Source: JBDTNL01 sp039933785
GTDB taxonomy: Bacteria; Acidobacteriota; Thermoanaerobaculia; Multivoradales; JAGPDF01
DNA: 52,188 bases
Reading direction: 5' to 3'
NCBI GenBank assembly: GCA_039933785.1
Contig: JBDTNL010000027.1
Span: 1 to 52,188 of the forward strand
Below are positions 17,111 to 25,088 of this stretch, piece after piece (position 1 is the first letter of the stretch; the number at the start of each line of letters is the position of its first letter). Below the pieces are notes generated by a model that made no database searches, was not told the origin of the DNA, and saw only the letters and a list, made by a program, of their open reading frames with translations. A program made the position numbers and the translations under genes.

Positions 17111-18127
17111 ATGACGACTCCACGTACCATCACACTCCTGCCCGGCGACGGGATCGGTCCTGAAGTCACCTCCGCAACCGTCCGCGTGCTCGAGGCGGCG
17201 GGTGCCAAGTTCGAATGGGACAGCCATCTGGCGGGCGCCGAGGCGGTCATTCACCATGGCGAGCCTCTACCCATGGCCGTGCTCGACTCGATCCGGCGAA
17301 ACAAGGTGGCGCTCAAGGGCCCGGTGACGACGCCGGTGGGGAAGGGTTTCAAGTCGGTGAACGTCCAGCTTCGCCAGGCGCTCGAGCTCTACGCTAATCT
17401 GCGACCGTCGCGCACGCTGCCGGGTATTCCCAGTCGCTACGAGGGTGTGGACCTCGTGGTGGTGCGCGAGAACACCGAGGATCTCTACGCCGGCCTCGAG
17501 CACGTGGTCGTGCCGGGAGTGGTCGAGAGTCTGAAGATCATCACCGAGAAGGCATCGACGCGAGTTTCGAAGTTCGCCTTCGAGTACGCGCGCAAGATGG
17601 GCCGCAAGCGCATCACCGCGGTGCACAAGGCCAATATCATGAAGCTCTCCGACGGCTTGTTCCTGGACTGCTTTCGCAATGTCGCCGCGCAGTACCCGGA
17701 CATCCAGGCCGACGACCGCATCGTCGATGCGCTGTGCATGAACCTGGTGATCAAGCCCGAGCAGTTCGACGTGCTGTTGCTCGAGAACCTTTACGGCGAC
17801 ATCGTCTCCGACCTCTGCGCCGGACTGGTGGGTGGGCTGGGAGTGGTGGCGGGCGCCAACCTGGGCGAAGAGTACGCGGTGTTCGAGGCTGTTCATGGCA
17901 GCGCGCCGGACATCGCGGGAAGGAATCTCGCGAATCCGCTAGCGCTGATTCGTTCGTCCATTCTCATGCTGCGCCACCTTGACATGTTCCCCGAAGCCGA
18001 CCGGCTGCGGGCGGCGCTGCGGCGGGTGATCGTGGAGCAGAGGATCCTCACCCGCGACCTCGGGGGCACGGCGACCACCACCGAATTCACCGAGTCGATC
18101 GTTCGCGCTATCGACGCCGCGGCCTGA
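17111..18127 (+). CDS. NAD-dependent isocitrate dehydrogenase-type enzyme
   Basis: Member of the isocitrate/isopropylmalate dehydrogenase family, 338 residues, predicted to convert isocitrate to 2-oxoglutarate and CO2. Seen: ITLLPGDGIGPEV, the substrate loop KSVNVQLRQALELYANLRPS (about 81), VVRENTEDLYAGLEH (about 120), and YGDIVSDLCAGLVGG plus FEAVHGSAPDIAGR. The S-x-N-xx-LR pattern of the substrate loop favours isocitrate over isopropylmalate, and the overall sequence is closest to the mitochondrial NAD-IDH type. Homoisocitrate or tartrate dehydrogenase cannot be excluded. ATG 17111 has no clear Shine-Dalgarno; the frame is open back to 17072. Confidence 0.87.
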   Translation: MTTPRTITLLPGDGIGPEVTSATVRVLEAAGAKFEWDSHLAGAEAVIHHGEPLPMAVLDSIRRNKVALKGPVTTPVGKGFKSVNVQLRQALELYANLRPSRTLPGIPSRYEGVDLVVVRENTEDLYAGLEHVVVPGVVESLKIITEKASTRVSKFAFEYARKMGRKRITAVHKANIMKLSDGLFLDCFRNVAAQYPDIQADDRIVDALCMNLVIKPEQFDVLLLENLYGDIVSDLCAGLVGGLGVVAGANLGEEYAVFEAVHGSAPDIAGRNLANPLALIRSSILMLRHLDMFPEADRLRAALRRVIVEQRILTRDLGGTATTTEFTESIVRAIDAAA

Positions 18128-18169
18128 TTCGCTCCGCCTTCGAGAGCTGACGCCCGGACACCCAGGACC

Positions 18170-19525
18170 ATGGCTCCGGGACTCTTCGACGATCAAGAAG
18201 TGGCGCCGACGCTCGGCAGCGCCGGGCCGACGGCGGGCACGCCGCTCGCGGAGCGCTTGCGTCCGCGCAACCTCGACGAGATCGTCGGCCAGGAAGAGGT
18301 GGTCGGGGCTCGCGGCTTCCTCCGCCGTGCGATCACCCAAGACCGCGTCCCCTCGCTGATCTTCTGGGGACCGCCGGGGACCGGCAAGACCACGCTGGCG
18401 CGGATCATCGCCGCCGAGACCTCCAGCCAGTTCGTGCCGTTCTCCGCGGTGACCTCGGGCATCAAGGAAATCAAGGAGGTCATGGCCGAAGCGTCGCGGC
18501 TGCGCCAGGCCCAGGGCAAACGCACCTTGCTCTTCGTCGACGAAATTCATCGCTTCAACCGCGCCCAGCAGGACGCCTTCCTCCCTTACGTCGAACGTGG
18601 CGACATCGTGTTGGTCGGCGCCACCACCGAGAACCCGTCCTTCGAGCTCAACGCGGCGCTGCTGTCTCGCTGCCGCGTGGTCGTACTCCAACTGCTGAGC
18701 GAGGCCGATTTGGTGCGCCTCCTGGAGCGCGCCGTGGGCGATCCCGAGCGTGGGCTCGGCAAGGTCGACTTGAAGTTCTCGAGCGACGCGCTGCGGTCGA
18801 TCGCCGGGCTCGCCAACGGCGACGCGCGACGGGCGCTGGGCATCCTCGAGTTGGTCGCAGACGACGCATCCGGGGGGGCCGAGATTGGCGCCGAGGCGGT
18901 GCAGGACGTCGTGCAGCGAAAGATCCTGCTCTACGACAAGTCAGGCGAAGAGCACTTCAATCTGATTTCGGCGCTGCACAAGTCGCTCCGCGAAAGCGAC
19001 CCCGACGCCTCGCTCTACTGGCTGGGGCGCATGCTCGCGGCGGGGGAGGATCCGCTGTATCTCGCGCGCCGCATGGTGCGCTTCGCGAGTGAAGACATCG
19101 GGTTGGCTGATCCGCAGGCCCTGGTGCAGGCGCTGGCGGCGACCGACGCTTATCGCCAGCTCGGCACGCCGGAGGGTGAATTGGCGCTGGCGCAAGCGAT
19201 CCTGTACATGGCCTTGGCGCCCAAGAGCAATGCGGCGTACGCGGCGTACAACGCGGTGCGGCAGGCGATCGAGGAGCGACCAACCGAGCCGGTGCCGCTG
19301 TCGATTCGCAACGCGTCGACCCGCCTGATGAGCAAGCTCGGCTATGGCAAGGGCTATGTCTATGCGCCCGACACCGAGACCGGAGTCGGTGGTCTCGAGT
19401 GCTTGCCCGATGCTCTGCGCGGCACGCGTTTCTACCAGCCTCGTGGCGAAGGCTTCGAGGCTCGGTTGCTCGAACGGTTGAAACGGTTTGCCGAGCTTAG
19501 GGCCGCCGCCAAGACGTCCCGGTAG
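18170..19525 (+). CDS. rarA: Replication-associated recombination protein A (RarA/MgsA)
   Basis: AAA+ ATPase related to clamp loaders that acts at stalled replication forks. The 451-residue product has an N-terminal PLAERLRPRNLDEIVGQEE motif, Walker A GPPGTGKTTLARIIA (about 66), Walker B TLLFVDEIHRFNRAQQD (about 124), sensor 1 VLVGATTENPSFE, and the C-terminal tetramerisation domain (SDPDASLYWLGRML, RFASEDIGLADPQAL and the YKYVYAPD-like GYVYAPDTE). Length and motifs are standard. Only a weak AGGA precedes ATG 18170. Confidence 0.95.
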   Translation: MAPGLFDDQEVAPTLGSAGPTAGTPLAERLRPRNLDEIVGQEEVVGARGFLRRAITQDRVPSLIFWGPPGTGKTTLARIIAAETSSQFVPFSAVTSGIKEIKEVMAEASRLRQAQGKRTLLFVDEIHRFNRAQQDAFLPYVERGDIVLVGATTENPSFELNAALLSRCRVVVLQLLSEADLVRLLERAVGDPERGLGKVDLKFSSDALRSIAGLANGDARRALGILELVADDASGGAEIGAEAVQDVVQRKILLYDKSGEEHFNLISALHKSLRESDPDASLYWLGRMLAAGEDPLYLARRMVRFASEDIGLADPQALVQALAATDAYRQLGTPEGELALAQAILYMALAPKSNAAYAAYNAVRQAIEERPTEPVPLSIRNASTRLMSKLGYGKGYVYAPDTETGVGGLECLPDALRGTRFYQPRGEGFEARLLERLKRFAELRAAAKTSR

Positions 19526-19608
19526 CCGGTGCCCATCCCAGAAGTCCGTTGATCTCGTCGCATTCGATGCTGATCTGAGGAGACCGCACGCGGCGGTCGC
19601 GGACCCAC

Positions 19609-19617
19609 TGCTATCCT
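19609..19617 (+). promoter_or_regulatory. Extended -10 promoter for the permease-UspA gene
   Basis: TGCTATCCT, identical to the element before alaS. It ends 11 nt before ATG 19629, so the mRNA would have a leader of only about 5 nt. No Shine-Dalgarno is seen. Confidence 0.4.
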
Positions 19618-19628
19618 CGAGCACGCCG

Positions 19629-21947
19629 ATGTCCCACGTCACGCACAAACTCTCCGGCCCCCTGGAGGGAGCGCTTGCGGGCGGCGGCGACCCGGCCACG
19701 TCACCCCTATACGTCTTTGGGCCTTACCTCCGGCTGCTCGCCGCCTCCGGTGTCGCGTCGCTAGTCTTCGGCAGTGCGATCTGGCTCGCCGTCTTGACGG
19801 TGGTGATGGTCTCGGCGATGTACCGCCTGGTCATGCGCTGGGTCACCGACGGCAGCGGCGGCAGCGGACTTGCCGAGGAGGAGTTCGGCAAGTGGGCCGT
19901 GATGGTCAACGCGGCGATCACCATCATCGAGTATTCGCTCACCTTCCTGGTGAGCGTCGCGGCGTTGGTGACGTTTCTCGCCGACCGTCTGCCCGGCCTG
20001 AACGCCTCGCTCCTGGGCCTCCCGCTCCGCACGGTCGTGGCGATCGCCTGCACGCTGGTGATCTGCCTCGCGGTCAACCGTGGGCCGCGGGTGTCCGCGC
20101 GCGCCTTCGGGCCCGCCACCGCGGCGGTCCTGCTCCTACTCTGGACCATGATCGTGGCGACGGTCATCAAGAGCGGGCTTCACCTGCCGGCTCTGCACTG
20201 GGCCGCATTCTCGGGCGCGAACCTGAACGTGACGCTCGGTGGCTACGCGCGGATCTTGGCGCTGATGACCGGGATCGAGATCTTCGCGAACCTGGTGGCG
20301 GCGTACGAGGGCACCGCGGCAGAGCGATCGAACAAGGCGTTCGGGAGCCTGATCATCGTCATGGGGACCACCTGCCTGACGATGCTCATCGTCGGACCCG
20401 AGATCCAAGCGCTGGCCGACCCGCAGAACCACGAGGTATCGGTGTTCACCCAGACGATGGACCGGCTGCTGCCCGCGCCCCTGCCCTATATCGGGAGCCT
20501 GATCGGCATCGCCGTGCTCCTTTCGGCCGCCGCCGCGAGCGCTCAAGGCATCCAGAACCTCAGCCTCGGGCTGCGCTACCGGCAGTACATTCCCGCGTGG
20601 CTCGGCGAACGGAACCGCCACGGTGTGGCCGCCAACCCGGTCTGGTTGCAGGGCGTCCTCTGCACCGTGTGCTTCCTCGTCTTCGGGACCCTGGAGGAAA
20701 CCTATCTTTCGCTCTACGCCGCTGGCGTGTTCATCCTCCTGAGCCTCACGGGCTGGGCCGCCGTCAAGCGCCTGCTGCGCGAGACCCGCGCCGCGCCTGG
20801 CGCCGGACGGATCGCGGCGGTCGTCGGGATCGCGCTTGCCGCCACGCTGACCAGCGGAGCGACCGTCGTCATCTTCGAGGAGCGGCTGCGTGAGGGCGCC
20901 TGGATGTACGCCGTGCTCGTGCCCGCGCTCTACCTTGTGATGCATCGCTTTCGGCGGCGACTGGGGGCGCCGCGGCCGGTCGAGGAACGCCTGGGGCAGG
21001 TGCTCGCGGCCAGCAGCTTGTCCCCGGCGTTCAGCGCGGCCCTGTACGCGGGTGTCAGCTACCGGCGGATCCTGGTCCCGCTCGATCGCAGTCCCCTGGC
21101 CGAGCTCTCTCTCGCCCAGGCCCAAACTCTGGCGCGCCACTACTCCGGCCGCATCACTCTCCTCACCGTGCTTCCCGACGGCGCTGCGCTGAGCGAGGAC
21201 AGCGGGCTCGACGCGAAGCAATACCTCGAGGACGTGAAAGACGACCTGAGCGCTGCCGGCTACGCCTCGGAGTTGCGACTCCGAGTGGGCGGAGCGGCGG
21301 AGGAGATCGGGCGGGAAGCCGTCTCGGGGGCCGTGGACCTCGTGATCCTAAGCACCCAGGGCCGCTCCCTCGTCCACCGCTGGGTCGTATCCGACGTGAC
21401 CACGGACGTCATTCACCAGACCACTCCGCCGCTCCTGATCATCCGTCCCACGGACGACTGGAGGAGCACCCGAACTCGTTTCCAGCGTCTGCTGGTACCC
21501 CTCGATGGCTCCGAGGTCTCGGAAGAGGTTCTGCCGCACGTTCACGAGATCGCGTCCACCTTCGGCGGTGAAGTGCTTCTGATGAACGCCCCGGAGGGCT
21601 CGGAGTCCGACGACTACGCGCATACCATCCGGAACTATCTGGACCGTGTCGCCGCGGGTCTAGCGCAAAAAGGAATCGCCGCCCGGGTTCTCGTCGTCCC
21701 CCTGCCTCCGGCGCAGGGCATTCTCCACACGGCGCGCGATTCGCGCTGCGACCTCGTCATGATGGTGACCCACGGCCGCGGGGGCGTCGAGCGTCAAGCG
21801 ACCGTGAAGCTCGGGAGCGTCGCCGAGAGCGTCCTCCAGGAGACCATCTGCCCCCTGTTCCTGGTCTCCCCGGGAGCAGAGGTCCATGCGAAGCCGGTTA
21901 TGGATCCAGAAACTGCAAGGTTGGCCAACCGGACTCGCGGCCTTTGA
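19629..21947 (+). CDS. Amino-acid permease fused to two universal stress domains
   Basis: A 772-residue fusion. The first 460 or so residues form an APC-type permease of about 12 TM helices (for example VASLVFGSAIWLAVLTVVM, and TCLTMLIVGPEIQALAD). Two UspA domains follow: VSYRRILVPLDRSPLAEL (about 475-615) and FQRLLVPLDGSEVSEEVL (about 618-760). The second keeps the ATP-binding G-x2-G-x9-G-S signature (GRGG, nine residues, then GS); the first does not. Cytoplasmic UspA domains on APC permeases are thought to sense nucleotides and tune transport; the substrate here is unknown. ATG 19629 was chosen because upstream frame overlaps rarA. Confidence 0.85.
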   Translation: MSHVTHKLSGPLEGALAGGGDPATSPLYVFGPYLRLLAASGVASLVFGSAIWLAVLTVVMVSAMYRLVMRWVTDGSGGSGLAEEEFGKWAVMVNAAITIIEYSLTFLVSVAALVTFLADRLPGLNASLLGLPLRTVVAIACTLVICLAVNRGPRVSARAFGPATAAVLLLLWTMIVATVIKSGLHLPALHWAAFSGANLNVTLGGYARILALMTGIEIFANLVAAYEGTAAERSNKAFGSLIIVMGTTCLTMLIVGPEIQALADPQNHEVSVFTQTMDRLLPAPLPYIGSLIGIAVLLSAAAASAQGIQNLSLGLRYRQYIPAWLGERNRHGVAANPVWLQGVLCTVCFLVFGTLEETYLSLYAAGVFILLSLTGWAAVKRLLRETRAAPGAGRIAAVVGIALAATLTSGATVVIFEERLREGAWMYAVLVPALYLVMHRFRRRLGAPRPVEERLGQVLAASSLSPAFSAALYAGVSYRRILVPLDRSPLAELSLAQAQTLARHYSGRITLLTVLPDGAALSEDSGLDAKQYLEDVKDDLSAAGYASELRLRVGGAAEEIGREAVSGAVDLVILSTQGRSLVHRWVVSDVTTDVIHQTTPPLLIIRPTDDWRSTRTRFQRLLVPLDGSEVSEEVLPHVHEIASTFGGEVLLMNAPEGSESDDYAHTIRNYLDRVAAGLAQKGIAARVLVVPLPPAQGILHTARDSRCDLVMMVTHGRGGVERQATVKLGSVAESVLQETICPLFLVSPGAEVHAKPVMDPETARLANRTRGL

Positions 21948-22096
21948 CGGTGGGCCCCGCAATAACCTCCTCCTGCGCGGCGTTCACCGGCCGGCAGGCA
22001 CCGCTGGCCGATATCTACCAGACAGCGCTCTCTCTTTCGCGTACCTTCTCACCATGCCGGGGAAGTTCGCACCACGGACCCCGGCCGGGAGATGAG

Positions 22097-22477
22097 ATGA
22101 GCGATCGCGAGCACGACAAGCGTCCGGAGAAGTTGGTGGCGGGTCTGGTTCTGATGACCCTGGGCACGATCTTCCTCCTCGGACGACTCGACTTCCTGGA
22201 CTACGACGGCCTGCACACCTACTGGCCGATGATCATCGTCGCGGTCGGCCTGGGCAAGTTCCTGAGCGCCGCCGCGGGTCACCGCCGGCCCGGCGAAGGG
22301 CTGTTCCTGATCTTTCTCGGCCTGTGGATCCAGGCCAACGTGTCGCACTGGTTCGGCCTGACCTGGCACAACTCCTGGCCGGTGATGCTGGTCTACGCCG
22401 GCCTCTGTATGGTGGTGAAGGAGTTCTTCCCTTCCAGCGAGCGCCGCGAGAACACTGAGGTGAGCCGTGACCACTGA
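22097..22477 (+). CDS. DUF5668/LiaF-like small membrane protein
   Basis: A 126-residue inner-membrane protein with about three or four short TM helices built from the LiaF-N/DUF5668-type repeat (LVLMTLGTIFLLGRLDF, then YWPMIIVAVGLGKFL, and a second LFLIFLGLWIQANV with NSWPVMLVYAGLCMVV). GGGAGATGAG lies just before ATG 22097. It overlaps the next gene by 11 bases and heads a likely operon with a LiaF-like protein, a LytS kinase and a LytTR regulator. Function is unknown beyond the association with envelope stress sensing. Confidence 0.75.
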   Translation: MSDREHDKRPEKLVAGLVLMTLGTIFLLGRLDFLDYDGLHTYWPMIIVAVGLGKFLSAAAGHRRPGEGLFLIFLGLWIQANVSHWFGLTWHNSWPVMLVYAGLCMVVKEFFPSSERRENTEVSRDH

Positions 22478-23171
22478 TCGCCGGATGTTGACGCCTCGGC
22501 TGGTGGTGGGACTGTTCGTTCTCGCCCTCGGCTCGCTCTTCCTGCTCGACAACCTGGGGCTCGCCGATGCGCGCCATGCCGTGCACTACCTGTGGCCGAT
22601 CGGTTTCATGGCGATGGGCGTCTCGGTCGTGCTGCGGCGCTGGGGCAGCCCGGGTTGGCCCTGGGGCCTGGCCTGGATCGTCGCCGGCGTATGGTTGCTG
22701 GGCGACAATTTGGGGCTGGTCTCGCTCCGCTTCTGGGATCTCTTCTGGCCGCTCATGCTCTTGGCACTCGGTGCCAGCTTCGTATGGCGGGCACTGGTGG
22801 GACCACGAGCCTCCGGGGGGTGTCAGGCCCGGACTTCGGATGACGTGGTGAGCCTGTTCGCGATGATGGCCGGCAACGAGCGCAAAAGCTCGTCCCAGGC
22901 ATTTCGCGGCGGCGACATCTCGGCCTTTATGGGCGGCTGCGTGCTCGACTTGCGCCAGGCGCGAATCGTCGACGGCGAAGCGGTCATCGACACCTTCGCC
23001 TTCTGGGGCGGCATCGAAATCAAAGTACCCGAAGACTGGGAAGTGGTCAGCAAGGTGGTGCCGATCATGGCGGGCTACGAGGACAAGACCAAGCCGCGCG
23101 TTGGGATTGCCTCGCATCGGCTGGTGATTCGCGGCCTCGCCATCATGGGCGGCGTCGAAGTCTCGAACTGA
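22467..23171 (+). CDS. LiaF-like membrane protein (DUF5668 plus LiaF C-terminal domain)
   Basis: A 234-residue protein with an N-terminal block of four short TM helices (VGLFVLALGSLFLLDNLGL, LWPIGFMAMGVSVVL, AWIVAGVWLLGDNLGL) and a C-terminal soluble beta-strand domain like LiaF/DUF2154 (SLFAMMAGNERKSSSQAF, GGDISAFMGGCVLDLRQA, FAFWGGIEIKVPEDWEV). In Firmicutes, LiaF restrains the LiaS kinase in response to cell-wall antibiotics. Here a sensor kinase and regulator follow at once, so a similar inhibitor role is inferred. Start is GTG 22467, within the end of the previous gene. Confidence 0.8.
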   Translation: MTTDRRMLTPRLVVGLFVLALGSLFLLDNLGLADARHAVHYLWPIGFMAMGVSVVLRRWGSPGWPWGLAWIVAGVWLLGDNLGLVSLRFWDLFWPLMLLALGASFVWRALVGPRASGGCQARTSDDVVSLFAMMAGNERKSSSQAFRGGDISAFMGGCVLDLRQARIVDGEAVIDTFAFWGGIEIKVPEDWEVVSKVVPIMAGYEDKTKPRVGIASHRLVIRGLAIMGGVEVSN

Positions 23172-23189
23172 GCGGCGACAGACTCGGTC

Positions 23190-24266
23190 ATGCATCCCAT
23201 TCTCGCCAATCGTCGCCTGCTGGCCCTGTACTTGGGAGTGTGGGCGCCGTTCGCGCTCCTCCTGGCGCTCTTGTTCTCGGTCGCCGCGGGCGCGCCGGGG
23301 TTGGAGGCGCTGGCCGTGATGGCGCCCATGGCGGCGCTCTATGCCTTCCTCTGCCTGTCCGCCTGGTACCTGGCTCGGGCTCTGCCCATCCCTGGAACGT
23401 CGCCGGTCCGGCTGCTGTTCACGCTTTCGGCGACCGCTCTCTTGTCGAGCGGTGGCTGGTTGGTGATGGGACGCGCCCTGGTCGGCGTGCTCGGGAGTTC
23501 GACCTCGTTCGTCGGCGTGGTCGAACACTTCCGGCTGGCCTCGCCGTTCCTCTTCGCGGTCGGCGTCCTGGTCTTCGCGCTTGCCGCTCTGGTGCACTAC
23601 CTGATGCTCGCCGCCGCGACCTCGCGCGATTCCGAGCGCCGGGCGCTCGAGATGCAGGTCCTGGCGCGCGACGCCGAGCTCAAGGCGCTCAAGGCGCAGC
23701 TCGACCCGCACTTCCTGTTCAACAGCCTCAACTCGGTGAGCGCGCTGACCGGATCGGACCCTCAGGCCGCTCGCCGTATGTGCCTCTTGCTCGCGGGCTT
23801 CCTGCGCAAGAGCCTGGGCCTCGGCGCGCGACAAGAGATCGCGCTCGGTGAGGAGCTTTACCTGGCCGAGACCTTCCTTGCCATCGAGCAGGTGCGCTTC
23901 GGCAAGCGCCTGCGCGTCGAGACCGACATCGCCGAGGACACGCTCAGCCTCTCGGTGCCGCCGCTTCTGCTGCAGCCGTTGGTCGAGAACGCGGTGCGAC
24001 ACGGCATCGCGCACCGGCTCGAAGGCGGCACGGTCCGCATCGAGGCGCGGCGTGAGGGCAACGAGTTGCGGGTCCAGGTGTCGAATCCGTGCGATGCGGA
24101 CCGTCCGCGCCACAGCTCAATCGGTGCCGACTCCGGCATCGGGCTGCGCAACGTGAAGTCGCGACTCGAAGTGCTCTTCGGCAGCGCGGCGAATCTCGTG
24201 GCGCGCGACGAAGGGAGTGGCTATTTCGTCGACGTCGTCCTGCCCGCGTTGCCGGCCGCAAGCTAG
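23190..24266 (+). CDS. LytS-type sensor histidine kinase
   Basis: Membrane histidine kinase of 358 residues. Four N-terminal TM helices (about residues 10-145) are followed by a coiled linker and a His_kinase domain with the phospho-acceptor in AQLDPHFLFNSLNSVSAL (H174). An HATPase domain follows with the N box LQPLVENAVRHGIAHRLEGG and the G box SGIGLRNVKSRLEVLFG. This is the family that pairs with LytTR regulators; the partner begins 12 bp downstream. No extracellular sensor domain is apparent, so the signal probably comes through the membrane or through the LiaF-like proteins encoded just upstream. Confidence 0.93.
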   Translation: MHPILANRRLLALYLGVWAPFALLLALLFSVAAGAPGLEALAVMAPMAALYAFLCLSAWYLARALPIPGTSPVRLLFTLSATALLSSGGWLVMGRALVGVLGSSTSFVGVVEHFRLASPFLFAVGVLVFALAALVHYLMLAAATSRDSERRALEMQVLARDAELKALKAQLDPHFLFNSLNSVSALTGSDPQAARRMCLLLAGFLRKSLGLGARQEIALGEELYLAETFLAIEQVRFGKRLRVETDIAEDTLSLSVPPLLLQPLVENAVRHGIAHRLEGGTVRIEARREGNELRVQVSNPCDADRPRHSSIGADSGIGLRNVKSRLEVLFGSAANLVARDEGSGYFVDVVLPALPAAS

Positions 24267-24278
24267 AGTGTCCAGACG

Positions 24279-25031
24279 ATGCGCGTGCTGATCGTCGACG
24301 ACGAAGCCCCGGCGCGAGCGTTGCTGCGCGAGTACCTCGGGCTACACCGCGACGCCGAGATCGTGGGGGAGTCCACCAACGGCTACGAGGCGGTCAAGCA
24401 GGTCGCCGAATTGCGGCCCGATCTGTTGCTGCTCGACATCCAAATGCCGAAGCTTTCGGGGTTCGAGGTGTTGGAGTTGCTCGAGCTCCGCGAGGCGCGG
24501 CCGGCGGTGGTGTTCATCACCGCTCACGACGAGCATGCCTTGCACGCCTTCGAAGTGCATGCCGTCGACTATCTTCTCAAGCCCGTCTCTCCCGAGCGTT
24601 TCGCGGAGGCGCTCGACCGCGTGCGCGCTCGCCTCGGGGCTCCGGCTCAACCGCCCTTGCCGGCGACGGCGCTGGCGGCAGCAGTGCGCCCTTCCGGGCG
24701 GAGGCTCGAGCGCGTGCTGGTGCGCGAGGACGGCCAGATCCTGATCCTGCCGGTCGAAAGCATCGACTTCGTCGAGGCCAAGGACGACTATGTGAGTCTG
24801 CGCTCCGGCGGACGGCGCCACCGCAAGCAGCAGACCCTGAGCGAGCTCGAGGAGCAGTTGGATCCGCGGAAATTCGTGCGCATCCATCGCTCGATTCTGC
24901 TCAACGTCGAGCGGCTGGTACGCCTGGACCCCTACGCCAAGGACAGCTTCGTGGCTATTCTCGCCGATGGCTCGCGCCTGCCAGTGAGCCGCGCGGGACG
25001 CAAGCGCCTAGCCGAGGTACTCGGCTCTTGA
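24279..25031 (+). CDS. LytTR-family response regulator
   Basis: A 250-residue response regulator. The receiver domain has the acidic pair in MRVLIVDDEAPAR, the phospho-acceptor in LLLLDIQMPKLSG (D53), and the switch residues in VVFITAHDEHALHAFE and DYLLKPVS. A Pro/Ala linker leads to a LytTR DNA-binding domain from about residue 150 (LILPVESIDFVEAKDDYVSL, FVRIHRSILLNVERL). It pairs with the LytS-type kinase upstream. TAGAGT at 24264-24269, overlapping the kinase stop, could give a separate short-leader transcript. LytTR proteins bind paired direct repeats; a tandem repeat spans the end of this gene (25012-25060). Confidence 0.93.
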   Translation: MRVLIVDDEAPARALLREYLGLHRDAEIVGESTNGYEAVKQVAELRPDLLLLDIQMPKLSGFEVLELLELREARPAVVFITAHDEHALHAFEVHAVDYLLKPVSPERFAEALDRVRARLGAPAQPPLPATALAAAVRPSGRRLERVLVREDGQILILPVESIDFVEAKDDYVSLRSGGRRHRKQQTLSELEEQLDPRKFVRIHRSILLNVERLVRLDPYAKDSFVAILADGSRLPVSRAGRKRLAEVLGS

Positions 25032-25060
25032 AATGACCCGAGGTTCTCGGCTCTTGACAT
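25012..25060 (+). repeat. Tandem 23-bp direct repeat across the LytTR gene end and Nramp promoter
   Basis: Two copies at 25012-25034 and 25038-25060, 26 bp apart, differ at 2 of 23 positions; they share CTCGGCTCTTGA. Copy 1 encodes the last residues and stop of the LytTR regulator. Copy 2 supplies the TTGACA -35 of the Nramp gene, where copy 1 has TTGAAA. Paired direct repeats are the type of site LytTR regulators bind, but a simple local duplication is equally possible. Confidence 0.6.
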
Positions 25061-25082
25061 TCGGTGCAGTAAAAGATTTAAT
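25054..25082 (+). promoter_or_regulatory. Strong sigma70-type promoter of the Nramp gene, leaderless
   Basis: TTGACA (25054-25059), exactly 17 nt, then TTTAAT (25077-25082). The -10 ends 6 nt before GTG 25089, so transcription should begin at the start codon. TTGACA also forms an inverted repeat with TGTCAA at 25090-25095, a possible operator pair. No Shine-Dalgarno precedes the start. Confidence 0.65.
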
Positions 25083-25088
25083 TTTGAT

